Source: Harmothoe impar (taxonomy: Eukaryota; Annelida; Polychaeta; Phyllodocida; Polynoidae). Taken from it: a stretch of 64,000 nucleotides of DNA. Shown here piece by piece: positions 1 through 11,500 of this stretch (its first letter is position 1; each line of letters begins with the position of its first letter). Where the stretch lies: the NCBI GenBank assembly GCA_947462335.1, contig OX381708.1, positions 1,612,001 through 1,676,000 of the forward strand, given 5' to 3'. The notes below the pieces were generated by a model, which ran no database searches, was not told the DNA's origin, and saw only the letters and a list, made by a program, of their open reading frames with translations. The translations under genes were made by a program, and so were the position numbers.

Positions 1-180
1 CATGATGCACCAATGCAGCACTGACAAACAACTCGCCAGATCTGCATTGGTGCACCATGCCGACCCTGTGCATGGAGTATGAACCCAGTAGGGAGTATAA
101 AACTCACCAGTGCTGCATTCATACATCATGACGACAAAAGGAGTGCAATAATGCACTGTGCCCCCCCCCCAAAGGGTTAT
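1..180. repeat. Palindromic GAGTTACTCGCC-family element, cut by the window edge
   Basis: Contains CATGATGCACCAATGCAG, an imperfect palindrome around an ACTCGCCAG core, then GCATTCATACATCATGACG and a terminal AAAGGGTTA. The same blocks occur near 3.7, 4.1, 5.2, 32.9-34.1 and 35.7 kb. The left end lies outside the window. Confidence 0.6.
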
Positions 181-802
181 CTCCCTTAGGGTGGTTTGGC
201 TTACTTTACAGGGCCTCACCATGGCTGTTTTTCTGGGGTCCCGGATGTTTGTGCAGTAGGAGCGGCTGAGTCGGGTTACCCTACCTTACAGTGTTTTTGT
301 GTGGTTCTATCAATCCTGTAGAGTATAGTTTATTTTGATTTGGTTTTCAACAACACTGTGCCTTCCCCTATGCAATGGGAGTTTTCTTTCTTCATGGAGT
401 CCCTATAAGGCCCTAGGACTTTTTTAACAACAAAACCTTCACACTAGGGGAGGGGGGGCTAGGGCTAAAAGAAACAGAGGCGCGGATCCAGGGGCCTCCA
501 AGGGGTCCTCTATTGGTGGGGGTAAAAAAATGCCCCTCTAGGGGAGGGAGGGGGGGGGGGATTTTTTCCCGAAACCCCCCCCCCCGTTGTTAAATAATGA
601 CCACTCCCTTATTGGTTGTGACGAGGGTATATTTATCATAATCAGGCCTGTATAGGAAAGTGAAGATTTGGTGACCGAAAAAAACATTTCAATTTTGTGA
701 GACAATCCACCAAGAGTCCAAGTGACGCAGTGACACGCTAAAACATCTGAGGACGCATGTAGAGGCACAGGCCTACCTACCCTATTTTTTTGGGCTATGT
801 TA
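181..802. other. Non-coding stretch left of UPRT exon 1, with a decayed MITE end
   Basis: No exon with splice sites is visible. Positions about 414-608 look like an old copy of the poly-G MITE family: a TTTTTTAACAACA block on the left and GTTGTTAAATAATGACCACTCCC followed by TTA (609-611) on the right. The rest is unassigned and probably lies in UPRT intron 1. Confidence 0.4.
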
Positions 803-1120
803 GGGAGTGATCATTTTTTAACAACAGGGGGGGGGGGGTCGGTGGGTTTCCGCGCGGAGCGCGCGCAATTTTTTACACCCCCCCGGTCAAGGGGTCAAAA
901 TTTTTTACCCCCCCTTAGGGTCGAAAATCGGCTCGCGCGCGGGCCCTTTGAAGCATAGTAACGCGCGGGCTTTTTGGCTCAAAACAGGTTAAATTTCCCC
1001 CCCCCCCCAAGAGGGGTCCAAATTTTCTTTGCCCCCCCCCCCCCGGTCAAGGTGTCCAAATTTGTTTGCCCCCCCCCCCCAAACCCACCACCCCCCTGTT
1101 GATAATAAATGATTACTCCC
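803..1120. mobile_element. Poly-G MITE, Harbinger-like, copy 1
   Basis: Starts GGGAGTGATCATTTTTTA and ends with the inverted equivalent ATGATTACTCCC. TTA stands on both sides (800-802 and 1121-1123), a 3-bp target duplication. The interior has runs of G or C separated by AAAATTTTTT-like blocks and a GCGCGCGGGCC segment. It has no coding capacity. A TWA target duplication is typical of PIF/Harbinger elements (established knowledge). Confidence 0.75.
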
Positions 1121-1123
1121 TTA

Positions 1124-1451
1124 GGGGGTGATAATTTTTTAACAACAGGGGGAGGGGTGGGGTTAGTCACCGATGTCGACCAAGGCTTCACCATGGAGCA
1201 ATGGTCAAAATCTGGCGACCATTAGTTTTGGGCACGTTCAACCAGGTGGGGTGGGTTTTCATGTGAAATTCTTTACACCCGCCCCCCCCCCCCCCGGTCA
1301 AGGGGTCGAAATCTTTTACGTCCCCCCCCCCCAAGAGGAGTCTAAATTTTTTACCCCCCCCCCCCCCCCGTTCAAGGGGTCCACATTTACCCCCCCCCCC
1401 CCCCCAAATCCACCACCCACCCCCCCATGTTGTTAAAAAATGAGCACTCCC
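1124..1451. mobile_element. Poly-G MITE, Harbinger-like, copy 2
   Basis: Starts GGGGGTGATAATTTTTTAAC and ends ATGAGCACTCCC. TTA flanks it at 1121-1123 and 1452-1454. The left TTA is shared with copy 1, so the two elements abut across a single target triplet. The interior has several C homopolymers of 10-18 bases. Confidence 0.75.
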
Positions 1452-1818
1452 TTAGTTCTATGCTCAAAGTTTGACCGGGGGGAGGGGGGAAATGTCGACC
1501 CCCTGCTGAGTTATTGAACTTGAAGTCTTGAGCAAGTTGAGGTTGAAGGAGGGCCTAAATTAGGATTTGAGAATTTTTTTTCTCAATTAGACCCCCTCCC
1601 CTTCGAAATCCTGTCCTCATATTTTGAAAATAGTCATTGATAATGGGTGGGTTAAGAGTTCCGACGGAAACCAACGTGGGCAAGTTCAACTTCAAGTGCA
1701 AAAGAACAACAGCGTGTGAGTAAGACAGTGACTTCAGCCTTGTGACTGGGCACCCAAACAGAGCGTCAGACACTGACTCAGTGACTGAGACAAAACCAAA
1801 ACAACAAGGCCTGCTCAC

Positions 1819-1955
1819 CTGTCCCGGAGCACGGTCTGTAGTTCCTTCACCTGGTCCGTGATCTTCATCCGCACCAGGTTCGGCCCCCAGTTCTCCTCCT
1901 CCCCGTCCCCGCTGGAGAACTGCGACTGGTAAGTTGGAATCACGTCCGGCTCCAT
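1819..1955 (-). CDS. UPRT: UPRT-like protein, first coding exon (partial gene)
   Basis: On the minus strand, an ATG at 1955 opens a frame of 45 codons plus two bases, ending at a consensus donor (AG then GTGAG at 1818 downward). The last residues read KITDQVKELQTVLRD, which matches from memory the segment just before the phosphoribosyltransferase domain of animal UPRT proteins (pattern DQxxELQTxxRD). The exon would end inside the next Arg/Lys codon. UPRT is related to uracil phosphoribosyltransferase of pyrimidine salvage, but catalytic activity of the animal protein is doubtful. An open frame continues upstream to a stop without another ATG, so 1955 is the best start. The remaining exons should lie left of the window. 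Divergent from ABCB7, 400 bp away. Confidence 0.65.
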
Positions 1956-2355
1956 TTTCTGGTAGAAATCTGAAATGTCACAAGAGCTGGCTAACTCGAC
2001 GTCCACCACGTTTTTCGTCTGACGAAGAACTGCTGATTACGGATCTATCCGCCAGCGAACTGAGATCAAGTAGTTCTCAATAAATGACCTTTTCTGGATT
2101 TAATTGGTTCATTTTATGTCTATTAGTTAATTTGTGTCACTAATTAAATGTTAATTTCAGAAATAAGTAATGTACTTTAGGTATTTGCCGGTAAAATAAT
2201 GATTTATTAACGCGCAATAATTATTGCACTATTTACCGCTGGTAGCTGCCGCGTACAGAACAACTGCTTAGAGAGTGAATCAGTGCTTGGAGAGTGAGTC
2301 GTTTCCTGCCTCCTTTGTGTCAGTAGGAGAGTTCCATCCGGTGTCCTCCAGCAGG
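1956..2355. promoter_or_regulatory. Shared divergent promoter region between UPRT and ABCB7
   Basis: The 400 bp between two divergent start codons must hold both 5' leaders and both core promoters. It is free of the MITEs and minisatellites that crowd the rest of the locus. An inverted CCAAT box (ATTGG, about 2103) is visible. No clear TATA box was found. An alternative is that one or both genes have a further upstream non-coding exon. Confidence 0.5.
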
Positions 2356-2520
2356 ATGGCGATGTTGATGTTGTTGCAGTCGGCAAAATGCAGCCATCAG
2401 AGAGTTCTGGCGACAGGACAGAAGTTATGGACGTCAGGAAACACGGGTGGACGGATTCTGTGCGGGAGGCCGCCGCCGCCTAGCTGTCAGACGTTCAGCA
2501 GGTTCGGCCACGTCCAACAG
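2356..2520 (+). CDS. ABCB7: ABCB7 exon 1: start codon and mitochondrial leader
   Basis: The ATG at 2356 begins [12 protein letters not shown]. The exon encodes 55 residues rich in Arg, Lys, Ser and Leu with no acidic residue. It ends CAACAG before the donor GTAAAG, phase 0. The frame is open upstream to about 2275 but has no earlier ATG. Confidence 0.7.
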
Positions 2521-5500
2521 GTAAAGTCACTCCAGTCAGCTCCAGTGTCACTGTCAGTGTCAGAGACTCACTCAAATTCTCAATGAGTTGAATGACTGAC
2601 CGACCCCACCCCAGACCCAGTCTCTGACTCCCAGCCTAATAGCTATGTTGAGGCTGATAGCAGACCTGCATTGAAAAAGTCGCTTGTTGTCAAGTTGACA
2701 AGCCTCACAAGTGCAGTGTTGGGGTATCTGTGTGTATAATTAGGGGAATCTAAATATTGACGTTCATGATACACCCTACTAACTTAAGGGAGTGCTCATT
2801 TTTTAACAACGGGGGGTGATGGATTTGGGGGGGGGGGGGGTAAAAAATTTGGACCCCTTGACCGGGGGGGTAAAAAATTTGGACCCCTCTTGGGGGGGGG
2901 TCAAAAAAATTCAACCTGTTTTGAGGGAAAAAGCCTGCGCGTTACTATGCTACAAAGGGGCGGGAACGCTCATGATTTTCGGCCTGTCGGAGGGGGGGTT
3001 AACAATTTCGACCCCTCTAGGTGAAAAAAATTCGCATGCTCCGCGCAAAATCTCACCACCCCCTCCCCCCCTGTTGTGAAAAAATGAGCACTCCCTAAGG
3101 GAGTGATCATTTTATAACAACGGGGGGGGGGGGGGCGGGGTTTCCACGCGGAGCGCTCTAATTTTTTTCAATCACCGCGCATGCAGGGGCCCTTTTACTC
3201 AGCCAGGCCTTTGAAGCATAGTAACGCCCGGGCTATTTGGCCCAAAACAGGTTAAATTCTTTTGACCCCCCCCCCCCCCCCAAAGAGGGGTCCAAATTAT
3301 TTTACCCCCCCCCCCCCATCCCCGGTCAAGGGGTCCGAATTTTTTTGTCCCCCCTCCCCCTGTTGATAAAAAAAAAGATCACTCCCTAAGCCTTCTATCA
3401 AAGGGATAATTTTTTTCAACAACAGGGTGGTGGTGGGATTTTGCATAGAGCACGCAAATTCTTCGTCAGTCAAAGGGTCGAAAATCGCCCCCTACCCCCC
3501 ATGGTTCAAAAATCAGCGAGCTTGTAGGCCCTTTGAAGCATAGTAATGCGCTGGGTTTTTCGCTGAAAACACAGGTGAACATTTTTTGCCACCAAAAAAA
3601 AGGGGTCGAAATTTTTACCTGCCTAATAAATTTGTTTTCAATATTGTTTTATGTAGATATGGCAAAACATCATCACATGACATGATAAGATGTTATTTGT
3701 TTGCATGATAGACCAATGCAGCCCCGACGAGTAACCTGTCGATGCTGCATTGGTATATCATCCGACCCTGCGGGAGTGTCTCAACCCTGTTGGGTCGGCT
3801 TGATGCTTGAATGCAGCAGTGACGTGTTACTCGCCAGGGCTGCATTCATGCATCATGGCAACCAAGGATATGATGCATAAAAGCACTATGCCGTCCTTAA
3901 AGGGTTAACTTTGTTGTTGTTGATGCTGGTTGTTGTTGTTATTGTAGGTACACCTGAGTCACAGAGCGAGGCGCGGCCTCCCCCTCAGGAAGACGCTCTT
4001 CAACAACGTAAGTCACTGCTCCACTAGACGAAGGCAGAACACATTTACGGCTGCACAGTACTCTAATGCATTATGCCCTTGGTTGTCATGATGCATGCAT
4101 GCAGCGCTGGGGAGTAACTCGCCAGTGCTGCATGTGAGCATCATGCCGATCCTATGGGAATGTATCGCGCCCGTAGGGTCGGCATGATGCATGGATAGAA
4201 TGTATCTCTGCCTGATGGGTAGACCTGCAGTGTTGCCGAAAACTTTTTATTGATGCAGGCCAAGGTGGCCTGCGTCTTGGTATCTTACGCAGGCCATTTC
4301 CCTTTCATGCAGGCCATATGAATGTTGATATTTAAGGCGCCCATATAAACTTCATTATAACTGCAAAGAATTTTTATTTGAATACTAAAGAACTTCACTA
4401 AAATTGCCCTAGCTTCGCTTCTAATTGATCGATTTGAGAAATTCTTTCAGCAATATGAAGCTGAGATCATGGCAGGCCATTCTGGCCTGCGTCCTAAGGC
4501 CCTACGCCGGCCATTGTGATTCTACGCCGGCAAAAGCCGGCGTGCCGTCGTCATTTCGGCAACACTGGACCTGACAGGGCTGCATTCATGCATCATGATC
4601 ACAAATGGCATTAATTGAATCACTAAGCAGCCTTTAACTTCTCATATATTCATACAGCAGAAATGAAACATGTCTGATGTTGTGGCAACCTTGTTACGCA
4701 CGTAGATGCGACAATGTTTGTATGCGGCAAATGCCAGCAGTGTAGCATGGGCTTGGCACAGCAGTGTCACATTTAGAAGTAGCTAGACCTAGAGTAGATG
4801 TCATTCATATTGTGTACTTGTATCCTAAGCTACACCAAAAAAGAAAAGTTGGTCTATGGATTTCACTTTTGAATAAGTATTTTTTATTACTTTTTTTGAA
4901 TCTGTAGACAAATCCTTTTCAAAAAAAAATTAATTTACATTTCTGAAAATAAGGCACACAAAATCCTTAGACCAACTTACGTTTTTGGTCTGGCCCTATG
5001 TAGGAAATACACTGTTTTTAAGACAAATAATCTCAAAAGGTTAATTAATGCCAGTTGGATAAGCTGAGCACTGATATGTACGTGACAATAACTCATGCTA
5101 CTTCCTACATTGGCAGCGTGCCAAAGTTCAGGTAACGTGTACCGCCATGTTTAACCCTCTAAGGATCGCATCATGCTCCACGCGCCATGGCCACTTGTCA
5201 TGATGCACCACCTGCAGTACTGTAGCACTGCATTCATGCATCATGCTGACCCGTCGGGAGTGTATCAACCCCATAGGGTCGGCATGGTGCTTGCATTTAG
5301 CCGTGGCGAGTTACTCGGCAGGGCTGTGAGTTACTCGTGAGGGCTGCGTTCATGCATCGTGACGACAAAAAGGGCATTAAAGCACTCTGCTGTCCTTAGA
5401 GGGTGAGGGTTGTGTTTGAGGTGCCCCCCGCCTGCCTCTGGTTCGCTCTGGTTACCTTAATCATTGTTTGTACCGTTCGTGTTGTCCTGCTTTTGACCTA

Positions 5501-8500
5501 CCGTAAATTCCCGCGTATAACCCGCGGGTTATACGCGAACCAAACCTCTAGTGCGGGTTATACAATATTCTCAAAGTCTAGGTGCGGGTAATACGAGGGT
5601 TTTTGAAACTATAGAACAGCACTAAAATCGCAACTTTCAGACCACAGTTGCGGGTTATAGACTTCTCCCAAAGTCGGGGTGCGGGTTATACGCGAGGTGC
5701 GGGTTATACGCGGGAATTTACGGTAGTACACACAGACTTGTTCATACACTTATAAATTTGTGGAATTTGTAAAATTATAATCGTGTGACTTGTTGAATAT
5801 GATGAATATGCTAGAAATACTATGACCCCCTTCTTTAAATACCTTTAATAATATTTCTATAGTTAATGGTATATTTGAAAGAAAATCCTACAAAGTATCC
5901 TTGTATCAATATACCTAGCTAGGCTAAGAACCAGGTCTGGTTAGGTATGTGTTATTACAGTTAGTCTGCCTGAGTAAAAGGTCCCACCCATGGCCTGCAG
6001 GGGTGGCGGAAGGTGAATAATGTGGATGGGGGGGGGGGCATTTCGAAAAGCTGGTTGGAGAAATTATAAATGGGGGCCTTGGAGTCTGTGGCTCAGGAAA
6101 ATTCAGGAATTAGACTTTTAAATTGATGCATTCTAAGTGGTTTGAAACATATGACATCACCTATAGAACATTTTGAAATTTGCCATCTGAACTGATATGC
6201 TCTGAGGGAGTTTGAACTGGATATTCAAGAACATTTTAGGAATTTTACCTTGAGATTGCTGTATTCTAGGGTATTTTGAGTCTAGAATTTTCCAAAAAGT
6301 TCACCCTTACATACTTGGGCCCCTAGTTTGAGCCTAGAATTTTCTTGTCTCCCAAAAACACCTAACTCCACCCAAACATACTTGCCCCCCCCCCCCTGTT
6401 CTGCCACCCATCTCTGTAGAGCCTGCACCGTGCTGCCTGCTGCACCCTGTCCCACCCTGTAACTACGGTAACACTCCTGGGTACCACACGTAGCGGCTAC
6501 TTCTATAACGGGTACTTTGTATAAGATAAGACGGTACTTGTGTGTAACGCCTCACCTGGCATGATCCCCCGGCTCCACACGCACACTCTGATATTGCACT
6601 AAATGCATCTTACAGGGCTGCCAAGTAGTACGCTTTTGGCGTATTAGTACGCTTTTTGGACTCATTTTGAGCCAGAATACGCTTTTGCATTTTGAGTACG
6701 ATTTAGTACGCTTTTGAGGTATGCAGTACGCTTTTTGGCTTTTATTGGCTATCATTTCATATATATTGAGTACACATTTTAGTTCTAGATAATTCTCGCT
6801 TAGGGCCATAACCCATTAGCCGATTTGGATGCATTATCGGCCGATACACACTCAACAAGCAGGCCCAATGTAGTACTTTATAGTATGATTTTGTGGATAT
6901 ATCGGCCGATAATGCATCCAAATCGGCTAATGGGTTATGTTTTTTTCTGAACTTTTTTTTTAAAACATGAAAGTACTGGCCAGCCTCTCCAAAGACACTA
7001 AAATTGACCCAAAAAGGGTAAAAATATAGAAATTTCTTCAAAATTGCATAAAAAAACGTAAGGTCGGCCCTGTTTTGATAGGGTCGGTGTGGTGACATGA
7101 AACAAAGCTTCTTTTTTTTTTTTTTTGGCCTTATAGAACCCAGTGGTGAACGGGAAATGATTGCCATTGTCATTGTCGAAATGTTTTTGGTCCCCCCCCC
7201 CCCCCCCCCCAGAGGCAAGTTGGGCTTTTGGGCTAAAAAGTGGTGCAATTCTTTTGCTCCCCCCCCCCCCCCTCAAGAGGGGTCCAAACTTTTTTGGTTC
7301 CACCCCCCCCCCCCCCCTTCAAGGGATCCAATTTTGTTTTGCTTTGACTCTAATGGAACAGACAAATTATCGTGTTTTTGTTAATGCTATATTAATGCAG
7401 GCACCCTAAATCAAAAGTACGCTTTTAGTACGCTTTTGGGGGGAAGGGAGTACGCAAAATACGCTTTTCAGGCAAAAAATTACCCAAAAAATACGATTTT
7501 GGAAGTTTTGAGGTTGGCAGCTCTGATCTTAGGTTTCCAAGAATGGTAATAAATTAAGAGTATGTTACTACCGGTAAGTAGGTTAGTCATTGTGTGACCA
7601 AACCTCTGTTACTGCCTGAAAGGGGCTAGATTATGGTTCACTATATTGGCAAACATCCAGTTGGTACATTAGAATCAGGGGAGGGTGAAGTAATAGGGAA
7701 GTTTGGCTAGAGAAACTTTATATCATCAGTGCAATGGTTTGTAATTACTTTGCATATGTATGAGGGATTCGGTTTTATATTTTGTTGCTGTGGCCCTTGT
7801 TCAACTTTAGTCTTTGACTTGCAGCTGGAATAAATACATTTAAACAAAGGAAAAAACAAAATTGGCAGTACATGGCACCAAATGACATAATATGGCACTA
7901 CATGGCACTACATGACACCACATGGTACTACATGGTACCAAAGAGTAAAGAATACTAAGAGGGTCCACTGACCGATTTTATGGGGGAAATAATGTTCGCA
8001 CGTATATTATTTGGTTATAAATCTGAGTGAACAAGGGACTGCTACATGTTTACTGGCAAGTCTACTGCCACCCCTTATAAGGACTTGGACTCTGGTTGGT
8101 CAGCCTGGATACCCACCTGTTGGACATGTGACCTCTGGCCTGCTGTAACCGGTACTAGGCACAGACAGCCGAGCAGCCGACCGACCAGGACCTACCTGCA
8201 CCACGGTGCCTCAGAGACACGCACAAAGAGCACTGGCGATTTCATCATGGTTAGAAGTCTTGCAAAGTGTTCTGAGTGTGACCAACAGCACAGGCGCAGG
8301 GGTCGGGCGGCTTGTAAGTATGCACTAGCAGCTAAACAACACTGTGTGGATACTGGGTTGGACGTGTCGGTGTTCCTGCAACATTTGGACTTGGCCTTGA
8401 TACAGTCGGACAATGACACTTACCTGTGGGGCGGGCACGTGGACACTTCACCACCGCCCAGCCCTGAGCATGTACCAGCACCTTTGCCGGACCCAGTGCC

Positions 8501-11500
8501 GGGCCCGCAACCGGCGCCAGTGCCGGCGCCGGTGCCTGATCCGGGCCCGGAGCCTCACCTGCCTACACCTGAGTTCCTGGAATTTCAGCGTCAGCTGCTG
8601 GCTGGGGCTGAGGAGCGCCGGCAGATGAGTGAGTCAATACAGAGCATGGTGACGGAGTTCAAGCGGTTGTCGGGCACCCTGGGGGACCCCCCATCAGGGC
8701 CTCAATCGTTGCCGCCATTCATGTTTGGCCCGCAACATGGCGGGCACAATGGCGGACATCATCTCCAGGTGCCGGGCATAAACCCGCTACAGCAACCGAG
8801 TGTCAACATGCAGTACTACAATCGGCCCATGGCACCAGTGTTCCCCTTGCCGTCTATGCCGGGGCAATGGCCGGCATATGGAGTTACCCGGTCAAGTTCC
8901 CCTTCAGTGCCCCCGCCGGCGGCCACAGGGGTTCCCGCCCAAAGTGTCCCGGCTCAGCCTCAAGGCGCGACCGCCGCCCCTCAACCACCAGCGGCCGGTA
9001 GCTACTTCACCAACCCGTTCTCGGCCCCGAGTCTGTCGGGGGCCAATCCGGGGTTCGTTCCGCAGGGCCAGGGTTCTAATCCCTGGATGTTCTCCAATGC
9101 ATCCCCCTACATGCAGCAGCCGTCGGCATCCTCGTGCTGTGCAACAACTGACAAAAAGCGTAAGTGCCGGGTTTTTGACCTTGATTTGCATTTGCCGGTT
9201 GGCAAGACTCTGTCAGCCGCCACTGTGGAGGAGGTTATTTCAGCCTCTCTCAGTATGTTGTACTCTATGACACAGTCTGGTTTTGACACCAGCTGCTATG
9301 CCAAGCATATCCAATTCCTTACCGACAGGGCAAAAGCTTACACCCCAGAGGCCATCAAGACCTATGATCAGTATTGCCGGGAGAAAGCGGAGTTGTTTGG
9401 GGTATCTAGTTTCACCTATGGGGACCATGAGTACTTCTATAGGTGTTTGGGGTATGAAAACCTCCGCTCTCAGAGTACTGGGGGTGGTGGGACGGCCTCA
9501 AGGTCAAAACCAAAGAAGAAGAAGGTAGACCCCCTTAGAAAGAACGGCTACTGTAACGACTATAATGGTAGGAAGGGCTGTTCTGAGAGTCCGTGCAAGT
9601 ATAAGCACGAGTGCACCCTGTGTGGGGGTCAGCACCGCGGTATAACCTGCCCCTCTCATACGGGGTAGGATAAGGTGAGTCTGGCGGCGCCGGACTCACG
9701 CCTTGACCCGTCCGCCCCCCTCTTTGTCCCGGCAGAAAATTGTTCCGTTATACCCCCGTTTCCCCTCCACATTCCGGCCCTCAACTCTAGTTTTTTCCCT
9801 GAAGCGTTTAGTAGCGCGGGAACTGTGGGGGGTCCTGATGGGGGTGCAATTGTTACCGCCGCTGCGTCTCGTGACGCGGGAACGGCGGCGGGGGGCCCTG
9901 TAGGGGGTTTATGCGGACCGCTCGATTTGAGCGTCTGTGTTAGCGGGGAGTCCGTAAGGGGTTTCGGTGGCGATAGTACCGCAGTGTGCGGCGCCGTCAG
10001 TCAGGATTACGACGAATGGGGAGGTTTAGGCAGGGAAATAATTTTGTTGCCCGGTCTAGACATTATCCCTGAAAGTCTTGATTCTTTTGATCAAGCAATA
10101 TGCTGTTCTGGTCCGGCGACCGTATTCGGCACGGATTCGGAATCAGCGGGGGTTACCCTTTCGGTCCCCCACGCGCCAGTTCTCGCCTTACACGAGATTG
10201 GTGATGTCATTACTCAAGATGGCGGCGAATGTGAAGGTTTATCGTCCGGGGAAGTTATTGAAAGCGCCGAAATGGCCTCAGGTAAGGGCAGTTTAGTCTA
10301 TTTAGAGCCTGAGGAGGTTTGTTTGAATGGCGGGTCTGAATTAAGGCGAGAGAATGTAGATTTTCTTGCCGATGGCCTACTAGAATCCCTAAAACACGTA
10401 GCCAAATCTAGCGCCCCGGGTATGGCCTCGGCAGTTACGACTGTCACTATTGACGGTAAACCTTATACCAGGCCGTGCTTAGGCCCTTGTCATGACAATC
10501 ATTTGTTGGGGGGCCTACCTAATCAATTGAACCCATGTGGATTTTTCGATTTGGCAGTAGGTTCAGGGTCCTGCGATAGTAACGCCTCATATATTTTGGA
10601 TGGGGTCTTTGAAGGATTCAGGATTGTAGACCCGGGGTTTACCGGTAGTTACTTTTGTCACAACTATGACTCCATATTGAACCCAGAATTCAAGCCCCAG
10701 ATGGATAAGATTATTGAGGAAGAGTTGGAGGCTGGGAAGGCCCGTGTAGTCTCAGTTAGGCCTAGTTGTGTTCATGCCATGGGTGCCATTCGTAAAAAAT
10801 ATTCCAACAGACTTCGACCCATTACTGATGCTAAACGCCCTCTAGGGGATAGTATCAACAATTATATGGACGTGACGTCCTACAAGTTCAGCTATGTTAA
10901 GCTGGATGACGTGGTAGATGCTTTGGAGACTGGCTCAGTAATGGCAGTTTTGGACATTCGGTCCGCCTATAGGTCAGTAGGCATTTACCCACCTCATAGG
11001 AAGTTTCAGGGTTTTGTTTGGGATGTGAATGGTCATCAAGAATGGCTGGAGGATTGTTCCCTTAGTTTCGGGTTGAAATGTGCCCCGGCAATCTTTACTA
11101 GTTTGACAGAATTTATCTGCAGATGCGCCAGGAGGCTAGGGGTAGCAAATGTTTATGGGTACATAGACGACTTTATTGTCATTGCCCCGACCCAGGAGGA
11201 GTGTGTGAGGGACCTTAGCACCTTAGTAGGGGTGGTCTCTAAACTCGGTTTTGACATAAATTGGGATAAGCTAATTCCCCCATCTACATGTGCAACCTAC
11301 TTAGGCATAGAAATAGATACCTTAGACATGGAGGTTAGATTGGGTTCTGACAAGTTAGGTAGGCTCATAAGTATAGTGCAGGATTTTACATCCAAGGTCA
11401 AGGCCACCAAGAAGGACCTTCAATGTCTGGCGGGGCATTTGGCCCATGCCAGTGTGGTTGTGAGAGGGGGTAGGACCTTTAGTAGGAGGGTCATCAATCT

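Larger units (their letters stand above)
6613..7525. mobile_element. CAG-ended DNA transposon with 6-bp target duplication (composite)
   Basis: Ends CAGGGCTGCCAAGTAG and GAGGTTGGCAGCTCTG are imperfect inverted repeats. The host hexamer ATCTTA stands at 6607-6612 and 7526-7531. Both end regions carry repeated TAGTACGCTTTT blocks in opposite orientation. Other repeats have inserted inside: a 131-bp hairpin (6808-6938), a reversed GGCC-ended piece (to 7130) and a poly-C block (about 7190-7340). No transposase frame survives. Confidence 0.65.

Noticed and set aside
538..1436. Pro- or Gly-rich frames near the left edge
   Set aside because: Produced by C and G homopolymers inside the poly-G MITEs.
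5403..5591. 62-codon hydrophobic frame that could look like a membrane peptide
   Set aside because: Runs into the CCGTAAATTC MITE, lacks an ATG-supported start, and shows no homology I recognise.
8192..9428. Antisense and alternative-frame ORFs over the Gag-like gene
   Set aside because: GC-rich shadow frames of ORF1 without domains.
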